A DNA stretch of 64,000 nucleotides, from assembly GCF_007197755.1 (NCBI RefSeq), contig NZ_CP041636.1, positions 310,001 through 374,000 on the forward strand. Direction: 5' to 3'. This document shows, one piece after another, positions 25,256-34,198 of the stretch; position 1 is the first letter of the stretch; each line of letters opens with the position of its first letter. A model generated the notes under the pieces. The model was not told where the DNA came from. It did not search any database and saw only the letters and a program-made list of their open reading frames with translations. Source of the DNA: Ferrovibrio terrae (GTDB lineage Bacteria > Pseudomonadota > Alphaproteobacteria > Ferrovibrionales > Ferrovibrionaceae). A program made the position numbers and the translations under genes.

Positions 25256-28126
25256 ATGGCATCCAAACACCGCCTCTATCTGGTTGACGGCTCGGGCTAC
25301 ATCTTCCGGGCCTATCACGCGCTGCCGCCCCTGACACGCAAATCCGACGGCATGCCGATCGGCGCCGTGTCGGGCTTCTGCAACATGCTGTCCTCCTTGC
25401 GCGACAAGGCCGAGCATGACGAGGCCGTCAGCCATATGGCGGTGATCTTCGATGCCGGTCGCGAAACCTTCCGCAGCGAGATCTATCCGGAATACAAAGC
25501 CAACCGTTCCGAGACGCCGGAAGACCTGATCCCGCAATTCGCGCCGATCCGCGAAGCCACGCGCGCCTTTGGTTTGCCCAGCATCGAGAAAGACGGCTTC
25601 GAGGCCGACGACATCATCGCGACCTATGCCCGCATCGCCCATGAAGCCGGCATGGAAGTCTGCGTCGTGTCGTCGGACAAGGACCTGATGCAGCTCGTCA
25701 GGGACGGCGTGGGCATGATGGATCCGATGAAGGACCGCAATATCGGTCCGGCCGAAGTGATGGAGAAATTCGGCGTCGCGCCCGACAAGGTGATCGACGT
25801 GCAGGCGCTGGCCGGCGATTCCACCGACAACGTGCCCGGCGTGCCCGGCATCGGCATCAAGACGGCAGCCGAACTGATCAACATCTATGGCGACCTGGAA
25901 AGCCTGCTGGCGCGCGCCGGCGAGATCAAGCAGCCCAAGCGCCGCGAGACGCTGCTCAACAATGCCGACAAGGCGCGGATTTCCTATCAGCTGGTGAAGC
26001 TGAAGGACGATGTGCCGCTGGAGCTTGGCCTCGACGACCTGAAACTCTCGCCGGTGGAATGGCCGAAACTGTCGGCCTTCCTGAACGAGATGGAATTCCG
26101 CACGCTCACCTCGCGGATCGAGAACAAGCTGCGCTCGCGCGGCACCGATATGTCGGGCGGCGCGCCAGGCGTGACGGCGCGTCCTGAAAGCATGTACAGC
26201 GCACCGGTGGCGTCCGCACATAAGGCGACGACGCCGATTGCCCCGGTGATCGCCTTTGCCGGCGAAGGCGGCCCCGAGCAGCCTGCCGTCAGCCGCGACC
26301 GGTACGAGATGGTGCAGGACCTTGGCGCGCTGCAGCGCTGGATCGCGCGCGGCTTCGAGGCCGGCGTCATCGCCTTCGACACCGAGACCACCAATCTGTC
26401 GCCCACCATGGCCGAGATCGTCGGCTTCAGCCTCGCCGTTGCACCGGGCGAGGCCTGCTATGTGCCGCTCGGCCATCGCAAGGCCGGCGGCGGGCTGGAT
26501 TTCGGCGGCGATGGCGAGCTGAAGCAGATTCCGCTGCAGCAGGCGCTTGATGCACTGAAGCCCCTGCTGGCCGATCCCGGCGTGCTGAAAGTCGGGCAGA
26601 ACATCAAATACGATATGGCGGTGCTGAACAAATACGGCGTCAGCGTCGCGGCTTACGACGACACCATGCTGATGTCCTACACGCTGGATGCCGGCAAGCA
26701 TGGTCACGGCATGGACGAGCTGTCGCAGCGCCATCTCAGCCATACCCCGATCAGCTACGACGAGGTCACCGGCACCGGCAAGGCGCGGCTGCCCTTTGCC
26801 GAAGTGGCGCTCGACAAGGCGCGCGATTACGCCGCCGAGGATGCCGATGTGACGCTGCGGCTCTGGCATGTGTTGAAACCGCGCCTGCTGGCCGAGAAGC
26901 AGGTCACGCTGTACGAGACCATCGAACGGCCGCTGCCCGATGTGGTCTGCGCCATGGAATGCGCCGGCATCAAGGTCGATCCGGCCGAACTCAACCGCCT
27001 GTCGGCGGATTTCGCGCAGCGCATGGAGACTTTCGAGAAGAAGGCGCATGAACTGGCGGAAGACAGCTTCAACATCGGTTCGCCCAAGCAGCTCGGCGAA
27101 ATCCTGTTCGACAAGATGAAGCTGCCCGGCGGCAAGAAGGGCAAGACCGGGGCTTACTCGACCGGTGCCGAGGTGCTGGAGGAACTGGCCGCCGAGGGCC
27201 ATGAACTGCCGCGCGTGGTGCTGGACTGGCGCCAGCTGCAGAAGCTGAAAAGCACCTATTCCGATGCACTGGTCGCCTCGATCAACCCGCGCACCGGCCG
27301 CGTGCACACCTCCTTCGCGCTGTCGGCCACCAATACCGGCCGCTTCGCGTCATCCGATCCCAACCTGCAGAATATTCCGGTGCGCACCGAGGAAGGCCGC
27401 AAGATCCGCAAGGCCTTCGTCGCCGACAAGGGCCACAAGATCATCTCGGCCGACTATTCGCAGATCGAGCTGCGCATCCTGGCCCATATCGCCGATATCG
27501 GCACGCTGAAGGACGCCTTCCGCGATGGCATCGACATCCACGCGCTGACCGCCAGCCAGGTGTTCAACACGCCGGTCGAAGGCATGGACCCGATGGTGCG
27601 CCGCGCCGCGAAAGCCATCAACTTCGGGATCATCTACGGCATGAGCGCGTTTGGCCTGGCGGCCCAGCTCGGCATCCCGCAGCGCGAGGCGCAGAGCTAT
27701 ATCGAGGCCTATTTCCAGCGCTATCCCGGCATCCGCGCCTATATGGACAGCACCAAGAAGCAGGTGAAGGAACAGGGTTTCGTCACCACGCTCTATGGCC
27801 GGCGCGTGCATTTCCCCAATATCAACTCGAAGAACCCGGCCGAACGCGCCTTCCTCGAACGCGCGGCGATCAACGCGCCGATTCAAGGGTCCGCGGCCGA
27901 CATCATCAAACGCGCCATGGCGAAACTGCCGGCGGCGATTGCGGCGCAGAATCTCAGCGCCCGCATGCTGCTGCAGGTGCATGACGAACTGGTCTTCGAG
28001 GCGAAGGAGACGGAAGTCGACGCGCTGATCGCGGTGGCCAAGGACGTGATGCAGGCGGCCGCCCAGCTCGATGTGCCGCTGGTGGTCGAAGCCGGCGTGG
28101 GCGACAACTGGGAAGCGGCGCATTAA
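25256..28126 (+). CDS. polA: DNA polymerase I
   Basis: 956-aa family A polymerase with all three domains. The 5'-3' nuclease is residues 1-300 (YLVDGSGYIFRAYHALPPL, EADDIIATYA). The 3'-5' proofreading domain begins near 350 with an intact AFDTETT motif I. The polymerase domain has motif A DYSQIELR (Asp733), motif B RRAAKAINFGIIYG and motif C VHDELVFE (Asp910). It is therefore a complete Pol I with proofreading, active in Okazaki-fragment maturation and repair. Palindromic repeats lie on both flanks. Confidence 0.97.
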   Translation: MASKHRLYLVDGSGYIFRAYHALPPLTRKSDGMPIGAVSGFCNMLSSLRDKAEHDEAVSHMAVIFDAGRETFRSEIYPEYKANRSETPEDLIPQFAPIREATRAFGLPSIEKDGFEADDIIATYARIAHEAGMEVCVVSSDKDLMQLVRDGVGMMDPMKDRNIGPAEVMEKFGVAPDKVIDVQALAGDSTDNVPGVPGIGIKTAAELINIYGDLESLLARAGEIKQPKRRETLLNNADKARISYQLVKLKDDVPLELGLDDLKLSPVEWPKLSAFLNEMEFRTLTSRIENKLRSRGTDMSGGAPGVTARPESMYSAPVASAHKATTPIAPVIAFAGEGGPEQPAVSRDRYEMVQDLGALQRWIARGFEAGVIAFDTETTNLSPTMAEIVGFSLAVAPGEACYVPLGHRKAGGGLDFGGDGELKQIPLQQALDALKPLLADPGVLKVGQNIKYDMAVLNKYGVSVAAYDDTMLMSYTLDAGKHGHGMDELSQRHLSHTPISYDEVTGTGKARLPFAEVALDKARDYAAEDADVTLRLWHVLKPRLLAEKQVTLYETIERPLPDVVCAMECAGIKVDPAELNRLSADFAQRMETFEKKAHELAEDSFNIGSPKQLGEILFDKMKLPGGKKGKTGAYSTGAEVLEELAAEGHELPRVVLDWRQLQKLKSTYSDALVASINPRTGRVHTSFALSATNTGRFASSDPNLQNIPVRTEEGRKIRKAFVADKGHKIISADYSQIELRILAHIADIGTLKDAFRDGIDIHALTASQVFNTPVEGMDPMVRRAAKAINFGIIYGMSAFGLAAQLGIPQREAQSYIEAYFQRYPGIRAYMDSTKKQVKEQGFVTTLYGRRVHFPNINSKNPAERAFLERAAINAPIQGSAADIIKRAMAKLPAAIAAQNLSARMLLQVHDELVFEAKETEVDALIAVAKDVMQAAAQLDVPLVVEAGVGDNWEAAH

Positions 28127-28134
28127 GGCAAATT

Positions 28135-28220
28135 GTCATCCCCGGGCTTGCCCCGGGGATCCACGTCTTACGTCTCTATAAAGAAAAGGCGTGGATGGCC
28201 GGGTCAAGCCCGGCCATGAC
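28135..28220. repeat. BIME-like pair of inverted REP palindromes
   Basis: Two hairpins, ATCCCCGGG-N5-CCCGGGGAT (28138-28160) and ATGGCCGGG-N5-CCCGGCCAT (28195-28217), in inverted orientation and joined by a CCACG...CGTGG pair. GTCAT and ATGAC bound the unit. It starts within 10 bp of the polA stop and could also act as a terminator, although no T-run follows. Confidence 0.8.
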
Positions 28221-28241
28221 AGTTTTGAGGTGTCGGTGTCT

Positions 28242-28547
28242 TTACTCGAACACCGGCCGGAAGAAATTGCGCTCCCAGCGGCGGATGCATTTGGTCTGCT
28301 GACCATACTCCCAGGCCGCCTTGCATTCGGCATCGTCTGCCATGGCGATGCGATACTGCTCGTAGGCCGCGAGACTCGGGAAGCTGAAGCTGGCCAGCGC
28401 GATATCGCTGGCGCCCTCGCTGGGCAGCAGGTAGCCGTGATGCGTGCCGCCGAGTTTCTTCACCAGCCGGATCCACATCCGGCCGTAGTCCTCGAATTCC
28501 TTCACCTTGTCGGGGTCGATCTCGTAGCGCAGGAAACAGGTGATCAT
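28242..28547 (-). CDS. NIPSNAP family protein
   Basis: 101-aa protein of the NIPSNAP/dimeric alpha-beta barrel class. It opens MITCFLRYEIDPDKVKEFEDYGRMW and has the conserved THHGYLLP and FPSLAAYEQYRIAM segments. Start at 28547 is supported by AGAGG upstream; an in-frame extension would run into the BIME repeat. Bacterial members are of unknown function and often sit near catabolic genes. Confidence 0.85.
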   Translation of the reverse strand: MITCFLRYEIDPDKVKEFEDYGRMWIRLVKKLGGTHHGYLLPSEGASDIALASFSFPSLAAYEQYRIAMADDAECKAAWEYGQQTKCIRRWERNFFRPVFE

Positions 28548-28566
28548 GCTCGCAACCTCTGTTCTC

Positions 28567-28636
28567 GTCACCCTCGGGCTTGACCCGAGGACCTCGTGCA
28601 ACGGCCTGAGACCCTCGGGTCAAGCCCGAGAGTGAC
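28567..28636. repeat. Second BIME-like pair of inverted palindromes
   Basis: CCTCGGG-CTTGA-CCCGAGG (28572-28590) and CTCGGG-TCAAG-CCCGAG (28614-28630) in inverted orientation, bounded by GTCAC and GTGAC. Same architecture as the element after polA but a different stem sequence. It occupies most of the gap between the NIPSNAP and lipoprotein genes. Confidence 0.8.
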
Positions 28637-28644
28637 GATCTCTC

Positions 28645-29076
28645 TTACTGCGCGCCCTTCAAACAACGCTGCACGATGGCGCCGCAGGGTTCCATGATCT
28701 CGCGCCCCGTGGCGGTGCGGCCGCGGAATTCGACCTCGCGCACCCTTCCGTTTTGCAGCGCAAAGGTCGCCTCGCAGTAACGGAAATAGTCGTATGATGT
28801 CTCAGCGCGGCCGGTCGGCGTGTAACCCACATCAGAGATCGTGGTCGCCGAACGGCTGGTCTCGCGGAAATAGCTCCACAAATCGATGCCATTCTCGCGG
28901 TTCAGCGCGGTCGGCTCGCCGGCACAGGCCTTGAGCTGGGCATCGCTCATGCCGATCATCTCGGTCCGGGCCCGCTCGGCCACCTGTTCCAGCGGCGAGG
29001 CACAGCCGGCAAGGCCGGCAGCGAGGATCAGGCAGGCCGGAAACAGTCGTGCGGGGGCGAGGCGGTTTTTGTGCAT
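28645..29076 (-). CDS. Small lipoprotein, SmpA/OmlA-like suggestion
   Basis: 143-aa protein with a lipoprotein signal: basic start MHKNR, hydrophobic stretch, and lipobox LAGC with acylated Cys25. The mature part has MSDAQLKACAGEPTALNRENGIDLWSYF, which recalls the small SmpA/OmlA outer-membrane fold (a glycine-proline turn then a W-x-Y/F strand), but similarity is weak. Start at 29076 puts the signal peptide at the N-terminus; an upstream in-frame codon at 29100 would add eight residues. Confidence 0.65.
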   Translation of the reverse strand: MHKNRLAPARLFPACLILAAGLAGCASPLEQVAERARTEMIGMSDAQLKACAGEPTALNRENGIDLWSYFRETSRSATTISDVGYTPTGRAETSYDYFRYCEATFALQNGRVREVEFRGRTATGREIMEPCGAIVQRCLKGAQ

Positions 29077-29189
29077 TGCGCCAATCTGCCGCAACGCCAA
29101 GCCGGGGTCAAACCCTCTGTAGGCTTACGAATATTGTCCCCTCGCCCGCTTTCCGATAAACCAGAAGCCAACCGAGAAAGGGACCCAGA

Positions 29190-30278
29190 ATGGCCGCGAA
29201 TGTCACCGTCATGCCGGACAAGCTGCGCGCCGCCGTGCGCCATATCTGCCTGGCTGGCGGCAGCAACGAACGCGAGGCCGTGCTGGTCGCCGACAACCTG
29301 GTGCTGGCCAACCTGAGCGGCCATGACAGCCACGGCGTCGGCATGCTGCCGCAATACATCCTCGCCGCGGTGGAAAAGCGCCTGGTGGTGAACCAGTCGG
29401 TGCGGGTGACCGGCGACGCCGGCGCGATCCTCAATCTCGATGGCGGCATGGGCTATGGCCAGGTGATCGGCCATGAAGCCATGGAACTGGGCATCCGCCG
29501 GGCCCGCGAAGCCGGCGCCTGCATCGTGAGTTTGCGCGACAGCCACCATATCGGCCGCATCGGCCATTGGGGCGAGCAGTGCGCCGCCGCCGGCCTGGTG
29601 TCGATGCATTATGTGAATGTGGTCGGCCGCCCGGCGCTGGTGGCGCCGTTTGGCGGGTCGGATGCGCGCTTCGCCACCAATCCCTACTGCTGCGCCATCC
29701 CAGCCACCGAGCCGGGCGGCGAGCCCATCGTGCTCGACATGGCGACATCGATGATCGCCATGGGCAAGGTGCGCGTCGCCATGAACAAGGGCGAGACGAT
29801 TGCGCCCGGCACGCTGATCGACGCGAAGGGCAATCCGACCACCGATCCGAAGACCATGTTCAATTCGCCGATCGGCGCGATCCTGACCTTTGGCGAACAC
29901 AAGGGCTATGGCCTCGCCGTGATCGCCGAGCTGCTGGCGGGCGCTTTCACCGGCGGCAACACCATGAAGCCCGATGCCTGGGCGAAGAACACCATCACCA
30001 ACAACATGTTTTCGGTGATCGTCGATCCCGCGAAACTTGGCGGCGCCGACAGCTGGCGTCGCGAGACCGCCGCCTTTGTCGACTTCGTCAAAGCCTCGCC
30101 GAAAGCCCCCGGCTCCGATGGCGTGCAGGTCGCCGGCGAGCCGGAACGGCGCTATCGCGCCAAGCGCAACCACGACGGCATCCCGGTGGATGCCACCACC
30201 TGGAGCGAGATCGTCGCCACGGGTGAATCGGTTGGCGTCAGCGCCAGCCAGACCAACGCCGCCGCAGGACTGAAATAA
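29190..30278 (+). CDS. Ldh family NAD(P)-dependent oxidoreductase
   Basis: 362-aa enzyme of the malate/L-lactate/ureidoglycolate dehydrogenase type 2 family. Typical segments are NLSGHDSHGVGMLPQY, DSHHIGRIGHWGEQC, and the cofactor region EHKGYGLAVIAELLAGAFTGG. The family reduces 2-keto acids or oxidises 2-hydroxy acids. Its stop overlaps the next start (TAATG), linking it to the keto-acid hydratase and an MDR dehydrogenase in one operon, so a small 2-keto or 2-hydroxy acid intermediate is likely. GAGAAAGGG precedes the start. Confidence 0.85.
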   Translation: MAANVTVMPDKLRAAVRHICLAGGSNEREAVLVADNLVLANLSGHDSHGVGMLPQYILAAVEKRLVVNQSVRVTGDAGAILNLDGGMGYGQVIGHEAMELGIRRAREAGACIVSLRDSHHIGRIGHWGEQCAAAGLVSMHYVNVVGRPALVAPFGGSDARFATNPYCCAIPATEPGGEPIVLDMATSMIAMGKVRVAMNKGETIAPGTLIDAKGNPTTDPKTMFNSPIGAILTFGEHKGYGLAVIAELLAGAFTGGNTMKPDAWAKNTITNNMFSVIVDPAKLGGADSWRRETAAFVDFVKASPKAPGSDGVQVAGEPERRYRAKRNHDGIPVDATTWSEIVATGESVGVSASQTNAAAGLK

Positions 30279-31066
30279 TGAATAGCTCAGCCATTAATGA
30301 AGCCGCCGACCGCCTGCGCCAGGCGTTTGAATCCGGCACGGCCTGCGCCCCGGTGCGCGAATTGCTGGCCGGCGACATGAAGGCGGCCTATGCCGTGCAG
30401 GCGCTGAACCGCGATTACTGGCTCAAGCAGGGCGGCCGTCGCGCTGTCGGTTACAAGATCGCGCTCAGCAACCGCGCCGCGCAGAAGGCGATGAACCTCA
30501 CCGAACCGGCCTATGGCATCCTCTATGCCGACATGCTGATGGGCGACGGCGATGAAGTGGCCGCCGGCCGCGTGATGCAGCCGCGCGTCGAGGGCGAAGT
30601 GGCCATCGTGCTGGATCGCGACCTCGACATGGAACAGCCCACATTGGCCGATGTGATCCGCGCCGTGGGCTACTGCCTGCCCGCCATCGAAGTGGTTGGC
30701 GGTCGCATTGCCAACCTGGATGCCAAGCCGGTCGATCTCGTCGCCGACAATGCCAATGGCGGTGCCTTCGTGCTGGGCGCGCCGGCACGGCGGCTGGATG
30801 GCCTTGATCTGCGCCGCATGGCGATGAGCATGACCAGGAACGGCAGCCCGGCCGCCAATGGCACGGGTGAAGCCGTGTATGGCAGTCCGCTGCATGCGCT
30901 GGCCTGGCTGGCCGGCAAGCTGGTGACCGACGAGATGCCGCTGCATGCCGGTGACGTGATCATGACCGGGACCTATTTCGCCATGCAGGCGGCAGCGGCC
31001 GGCGACCAGTTCGAAGTCATGGCCGAAGGCCTCGGCCGCTGCGCCGTCAGCTTCGCGGCCGCATAA
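30278..31066 (+). CDS. 2-keto-4-pentenoate hydratase-like (FAH superfamily)
   Basis: 262-aa protein of the MhpD/TesE/DmpE group. It has the VGYKIALSNRAAQKAM segment, EGEVAIVLDRDL with metal-binding Glu residues, and the C-terminal ending DVIMTGTYFAMQAAAAGD. Family enzymes add water to 2-hydroxypenta-2,4-dienoate in meta-cleavage pathways. It overlaps the Ldh gene by one base and precedes the MDR dehydrogenase by 17 bp. No ring-cleavage dioxygenase is nearby, so the pathway is unclear. Confidence 0.83.
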   Translation: MNSSAINEAADRLRQAFESGTACAPVRELLAGDMKAAYAVQALNRDYWLKQGGRRAVGYKIALSNRAAQKAMNLTEPAYGILYADMLMGDGDEVAAGRVMQPRVEGEVAIVLDRDLDMEQPTLADVIRAVGYCLPAIEVVGGRIANLDAKPVDLVADNANGGAFVLGAPARRLDGLDLRRMAMSMTRNGSPAANGTGEAVYGSPLHALAWLAGKLVTDEMPLHAGDVIMTGTYFAMQAAAAGDQFEVMAEGLGRCAVSFAAA

Positions 31067-31083
31067 CTCAGGGAACACCAGCC

Positions 31084-32100
31084 ATGCGCGCGATCGAACT
31101 GCAGAGCTTTTCGGTCGACAGCCTGCGCATGACGGAGCGACCCGACCCAACTCCAAAGCCGGGCGCAGTGCTGGTGCGGGTGAAGGCCTGCTCGCTGAAT
31201 TTCCGCGACTGGCTGATGGCGCTCGGCCAGTATAATCCGAAACAGAAACTGCCGCTGATCCCGGTCTCCGATGGCGCGGGTGAAGTCATCTCTGCCGGCG
31301 ATGGCGTGCGGGATTTCAAAGCCGGCGACCGGGTACTGGGGCATTTCTTCCCAGCGTGGGAGTCCGGCGAGCCCAGCGTCGAGAAATTCAGCGTCAGCAT
31401 GGGCGGGCCGTTCGATGGCTGGCTCTGCGAACAGCGCACGTTTCCGGCAAGCGCGCTGGCGCATATCCCCGCGCATCTCTCTTACGAAGAGGCTGCGGCC
31501 CTGCCCTGCGCCGCGCTGACCGCCTGGAGCGCCATCGTCACGCTCGGTAAAGTGCAACCCGGCGAGCGCGTGCTGATCCAGGGCACCGGCGGTGTCGCGC
31601 TGTTTGCGTTGCAGTTTGCCAAGCTCGCCGGCGCGGAAGTGATCATGACCTCGTCGTCGGACGAGAAGCTGGCGCGCGTCAAGGCCATGGGTGCCGATCA
31701 CCTGATCAACTACAAAACCGATACCAGCTGGGGCCATACGGCGCGCGCGCTGACCGGCGGGGCCGGCCTTGACCACATCGTCGAACTCGGCGGTGCCGGC
31801 ACGCTGATGCAGTCGATCCGCGCCATCCGGCCCGGCGGCACGATCAGCATGATCGGCGTGCTGTCAGGCCCCGGCCATGATCTGAAGATTCCGCTGGTGG
31901 TGATGCAGCAGATCCGGCTGCAGGGCGTGACGGTCGGCGCCAAGGACGGCTTCGATGCGATGCTGCGCGCGATCAGCTTAAGCGAACTCAAGCCGGTGCT
32001 CGATGAGCGTTTCGACTTCTCGGAAACCGGCGTGCGTGCTGCATACAGTCATATGGGCGGCGGCAGCCATTTCGGAAAGATTGTGCTGACTTTCGACTGA
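31084..32100 (+). CDS. MDR superfamily alcohol dehydrogenase/quinone reductase-like
   Basis: 338-aa medium-chain dehydrogenase. N-terminal GroES-like half has SLNFRDWLMALG and PVSDGAGEV; the cofactor half has the Rossmann motif GTGGVALFALQFAK. The cysteine cluster that binds the structural zinc is absent and the usual catalytic Cys position reads Asn-Phe-Arg-Asp, so it is probably zinc-independent. Third gene of the Ldh-hydratase operon. Confidence 0.85.
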   Translation: MRAIELQSFSVDSLRMTERPDPTPKPGAVLVRVKACSLNFRDWLMALGQYNPKQKLPLIPVSDGAGEVISAGDGVRDFKAGDRVLGHFFPAWESGEPSVEKFSVSMGGPFDGWLCEQRTFPASALAHIPAHLSYEEAAALPCAALTAWSAIVTLGKVQPGERVLIQGTGGVALFALQFAKLAGAEVIMTSSSDEKLARVKAMGADHLINYKTDTSWGHTARALTGGAGLDHIVELGGAGTLMQSIRAIRPGGTISMIGVLSGPGHDLKIPLVVMQQIRLQGVTVGAKDGFDAMLRAISLSELKPVLDERFDFSETGVRAAYSHMGGGSHFGKIVLTFD

Positions 32101-32122
32101 GCCTGCGTATAGTGCCGGCCCC

Positions 32123-32695
32123 ATGCAGCCCCGCGTCGCGCTCTACACCTTCGGAATCTTTGCCAGGCCATACGCCGACCCGGCGAATGACAGCTTCCAC
32201 GCGCGCAACGAGGCCAACCTTGCCGCCGTCGAGGCCAGCGCGGGCTTCATCGCGCGGTCAGGCTATGACGGCGATCCGGGTCCGGCGAGCTGGGGCACAC
32301 ATGCCTATCCGCGTTTCTATACCGGCAGCGACGCGCATTCGCCGTCCACGCTGTCGCTGTGGAGCGATCTGGAAGCGCCGATGGCCTACACCTATCACGG
32401 TATCCATGCCGAGGCGCTGTCGCATGGCCGCGACTGGTTCGCCAGGCCGATCCTGCCGCCGGCCAAACCGGCCTGGCCGCCCTATGTGCTGTGGTGGGTG
32501 ACGGCCGATCATGTGCCGGACTGGCGCGAGGCGGTCGCGCGGCTGGAATACCTGCATGATCACAGCGCATCGGCGCGGGCGTTTGACTGGAAGACACCGT
32601 TCGATGCCAGTGGAGCGCCGTGCAGTATCGATCGCGACAGCGTCAGACGACGAGCTGACCTCAATCGAATACGTTCATCAAAATCCGCTGTATAG
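32123..32695 (+). CDS. DUF3291 domain-containing protein
   Basis: 190-aa protein. ALYTFGIFARPYADP, SAGFIARSGYDGD, and LSLWSDLEAPMAYTYHGIHAEAL are the DUF3291 core; WWVTADHVPDWREAVARLEYLHDHSASARAFDWKTPFD ends the domain. The last 16 residues (from RRRADLN) look unlike the rest and the stop lies in a motif that recurs after the DUF4238 gene, so the tail may have been altered by an insertion. Function unknown, possibly monooxygenase-like by fold. Confidence 0.83.
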   Translation: MQPRVALYTFGIFARPYADPANDSFHARNEANLAAVEASAGFIARSGYDGDPGPASWGTHAYPRFYTGSDAHSPSTLSLWSDLEAPMAYTYHGIHAEALSHGRDWFARPILPPAKPAWPPYVLWWVTADHVPDWREAVARLEYLHDHSASARAFDWKTPFDASGAPCSIDRDSVRRRADLNRIRSSKSAV

Positions 32696-32751
32696 TTTTC
32701 GCACCCCACATTGATTCAGGGCAATTCTTCGGAAGGTGAATTGGGATTCAA

Positions 32752-33669
32752 ATGCCCCAGCAAGAGGCGCGCGAACATCATTACGTTCCCAAACTTCTCC
32801 TGAAGCCATGGCTCATCAAGGGGAGAAACGGCGAACTAAATCTTCATGGCTACTGGTGGAACCCAAGGGCGAATAAGCTCTTTTGCAAGATTAAAGGTCT
32901 CTCTGCGTTTTGCATGCAACTCGATTTATTAAGCTTGCGTGCAAGCAATTTAGGGAGAGATGCCCTTGAACGCATTTTCTTCGGGGATGTAGACACCAAG
33001 GGTGCCATAGTTAAAGAAGCAATCCTCAATGGAGGAACAGCACATCTAGACTCCCAGCAGCGTTCTGATTTTGCGCGGCTATTGCTTTCGCTCGAGGCCA
33101 GACGTCCTGCTATTGTGAGTAAACTGAAAAGTGATGGAGCAAAATTTATTGCTGAAGCTCTAGATAGCGATGCTGAACTACAGGAAGAGTTTCGCAAGCT
33201 AGGGATTAATCAACCGCCCTCCTCTTATGTTCAGAATGAATTCGGGTGGGACTTACAAGATCGTGCCTTAGGGGTTATTCAAAAGCTTGTCGACAACCCA
33301 AGAGTTGGACGCCCATTTATCAATGCCGCGTGGGGCATCAAGCACATAAGTAGTACATCACCTAGTCTTGTTTTGTCAGATCGCCCTCTGATACGGGTAT
33401 TTGGACATGACAATCCGGATGCTATTTGGCTACTTCCTCTAACCCCGCAATCGGCGTTTATAGCGGCAAACCGTTCGGAAAACTTAAAACGCACACTGAA
33501 CCTTAGCGATCAACAGTTCGCAAAGTTGGTTAATGTTCAAAGTGCAGTTCAAGCGGAGCGCTTCGTATTCAGCACGAACGAAGAGGACAAAGCTTGGCTT
33601 ACCAAGCACCTCAAACGCTCCCCTAAACCTCTGTATAATTCCGTTTGCCCGCGATCCGGTGCAGGATGA
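32752..33669 (+). CDS. DUF4238 domain-containing protein, foreign composition
   Basis: 305-aa protein that starts with the DUF4238 signature HHYVPKLLLKPW (residues 9-20) and contains SSTSPSLVLSDRPLI and LLPLTPQSAFIAANRS, typical of the family's C-terminal half. Role unknown; family members are scattered in accessory DNA. Codon third positions are much A/T-richer than in the genes on either side, pointing to horizontal acquisition. GGAAGG lies upstream of the ATG. A TATAAT box for the next gene falls near its 3' end. Confidence 0.78.
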   Translation: MPQQEAREHHYVPKLLLKPWLIKGRNGELNLHGYWWNPRANKLFCKIKGLSAFCMQLDLLSLRASNLGRDALERIFFGDVDTKGAIVKEAILNGGTAHLDSQQRSDFARLLLSLEARRPAIVSKLKSDGAKFIAEALDSDAELQEEFRKLGINQPPSSYVQNEFGWDLQDRALGVIQKLVDNPRVGRPFINAAWGIKHISSTSPSLVLSDRPLIRVFGHDNPDAIWLLPLTPQSAFIAANRSENLKRTLNLSDQQFAKLVNVQSAVQAERFVFSTNEEDKAWLTKHLKRSPKPLYNSVCPRSGAG

Positions 33670-33697
33670 TTCTACCGATCCAGCCCCGGAGCCCGCC

Positions 33698-34198
33698 ATG
33701 TATGTCCTGATCCTGACCATCGTCCACACCGCCATCAGCCTGGTGGCGCTGGCGACCGGACCCGCCGTGGTGGCCGATCTGCTGGGCAGCCGCGAGCGCG
33801 AGGGCATGACCAAGCTGTTCCTCGCCATGGCGCTGCTGACCAGCGCGACCGGCTTCCTGTTTCCCTTCACGCAAATTCTGCCCTCGCATGTGGTGGGCGT
33901 CGTCGCGCTGGTGGTGCTGGCCGTGACGATCCCGGCGCGCTACCGCTATCAGCTTCGTGGCGCCTGGCGCTGGATCTACGCCGGCGGCGCAGTGGCCAGC
34001 CTGTATCTGCTGGTCTTCGTGCTGATCGCGCAGCTCTTCACCAAGATTCCCGCGCTGACGGCTGCCGCGCCGACGCTGTCGGAACCGCCCTTTGCGGTGA
34101 CGCAGGCGGCGGCCTTCGCGATCTTCGCCGTGCTCGGCCTGCTCGCGGTACGCCGCTTTCACCCGGCTGCTGCACTCGCTCCTTCAACGGCAGGGTAA
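33698..34198 (+). CDS. Five-helix integral membrane protein
   Basis: 166-aa protein with about five transmembrane helices (residues about 3-28, 36-58, 63-85, 95-118, 134-152) and no recognised domain. ATG 33698 is used because the open frame upstream is the end of the DUF4238 gene in another frame. Its last 40 nt overlap the 3' end of the convergent SnoaL-like gene. Confidence 0.65.
   Translation: MYVLILTIVHTAISLVALATGPAVVADLLGSREREGMTKLFLAMALLTSATGFLFPFTQILPSHVVGVVALVVLAVTIPARYRYQLRGAWRWIYAGGAVASLYLLVFVLIAQLFTKIPALTAAAPTLSEPPFAVTQAAAFAIFAVLGLLAVRRFHPAAALAPSTAG

Noticed and set aside
25253-27307. 684-residue minus-strand open frame across polA
   Set aside because: His/Arg/Gln-rich product typical of antisense reading of G+C-rich DNA; polA on the plus strand has all catalytic motifs.
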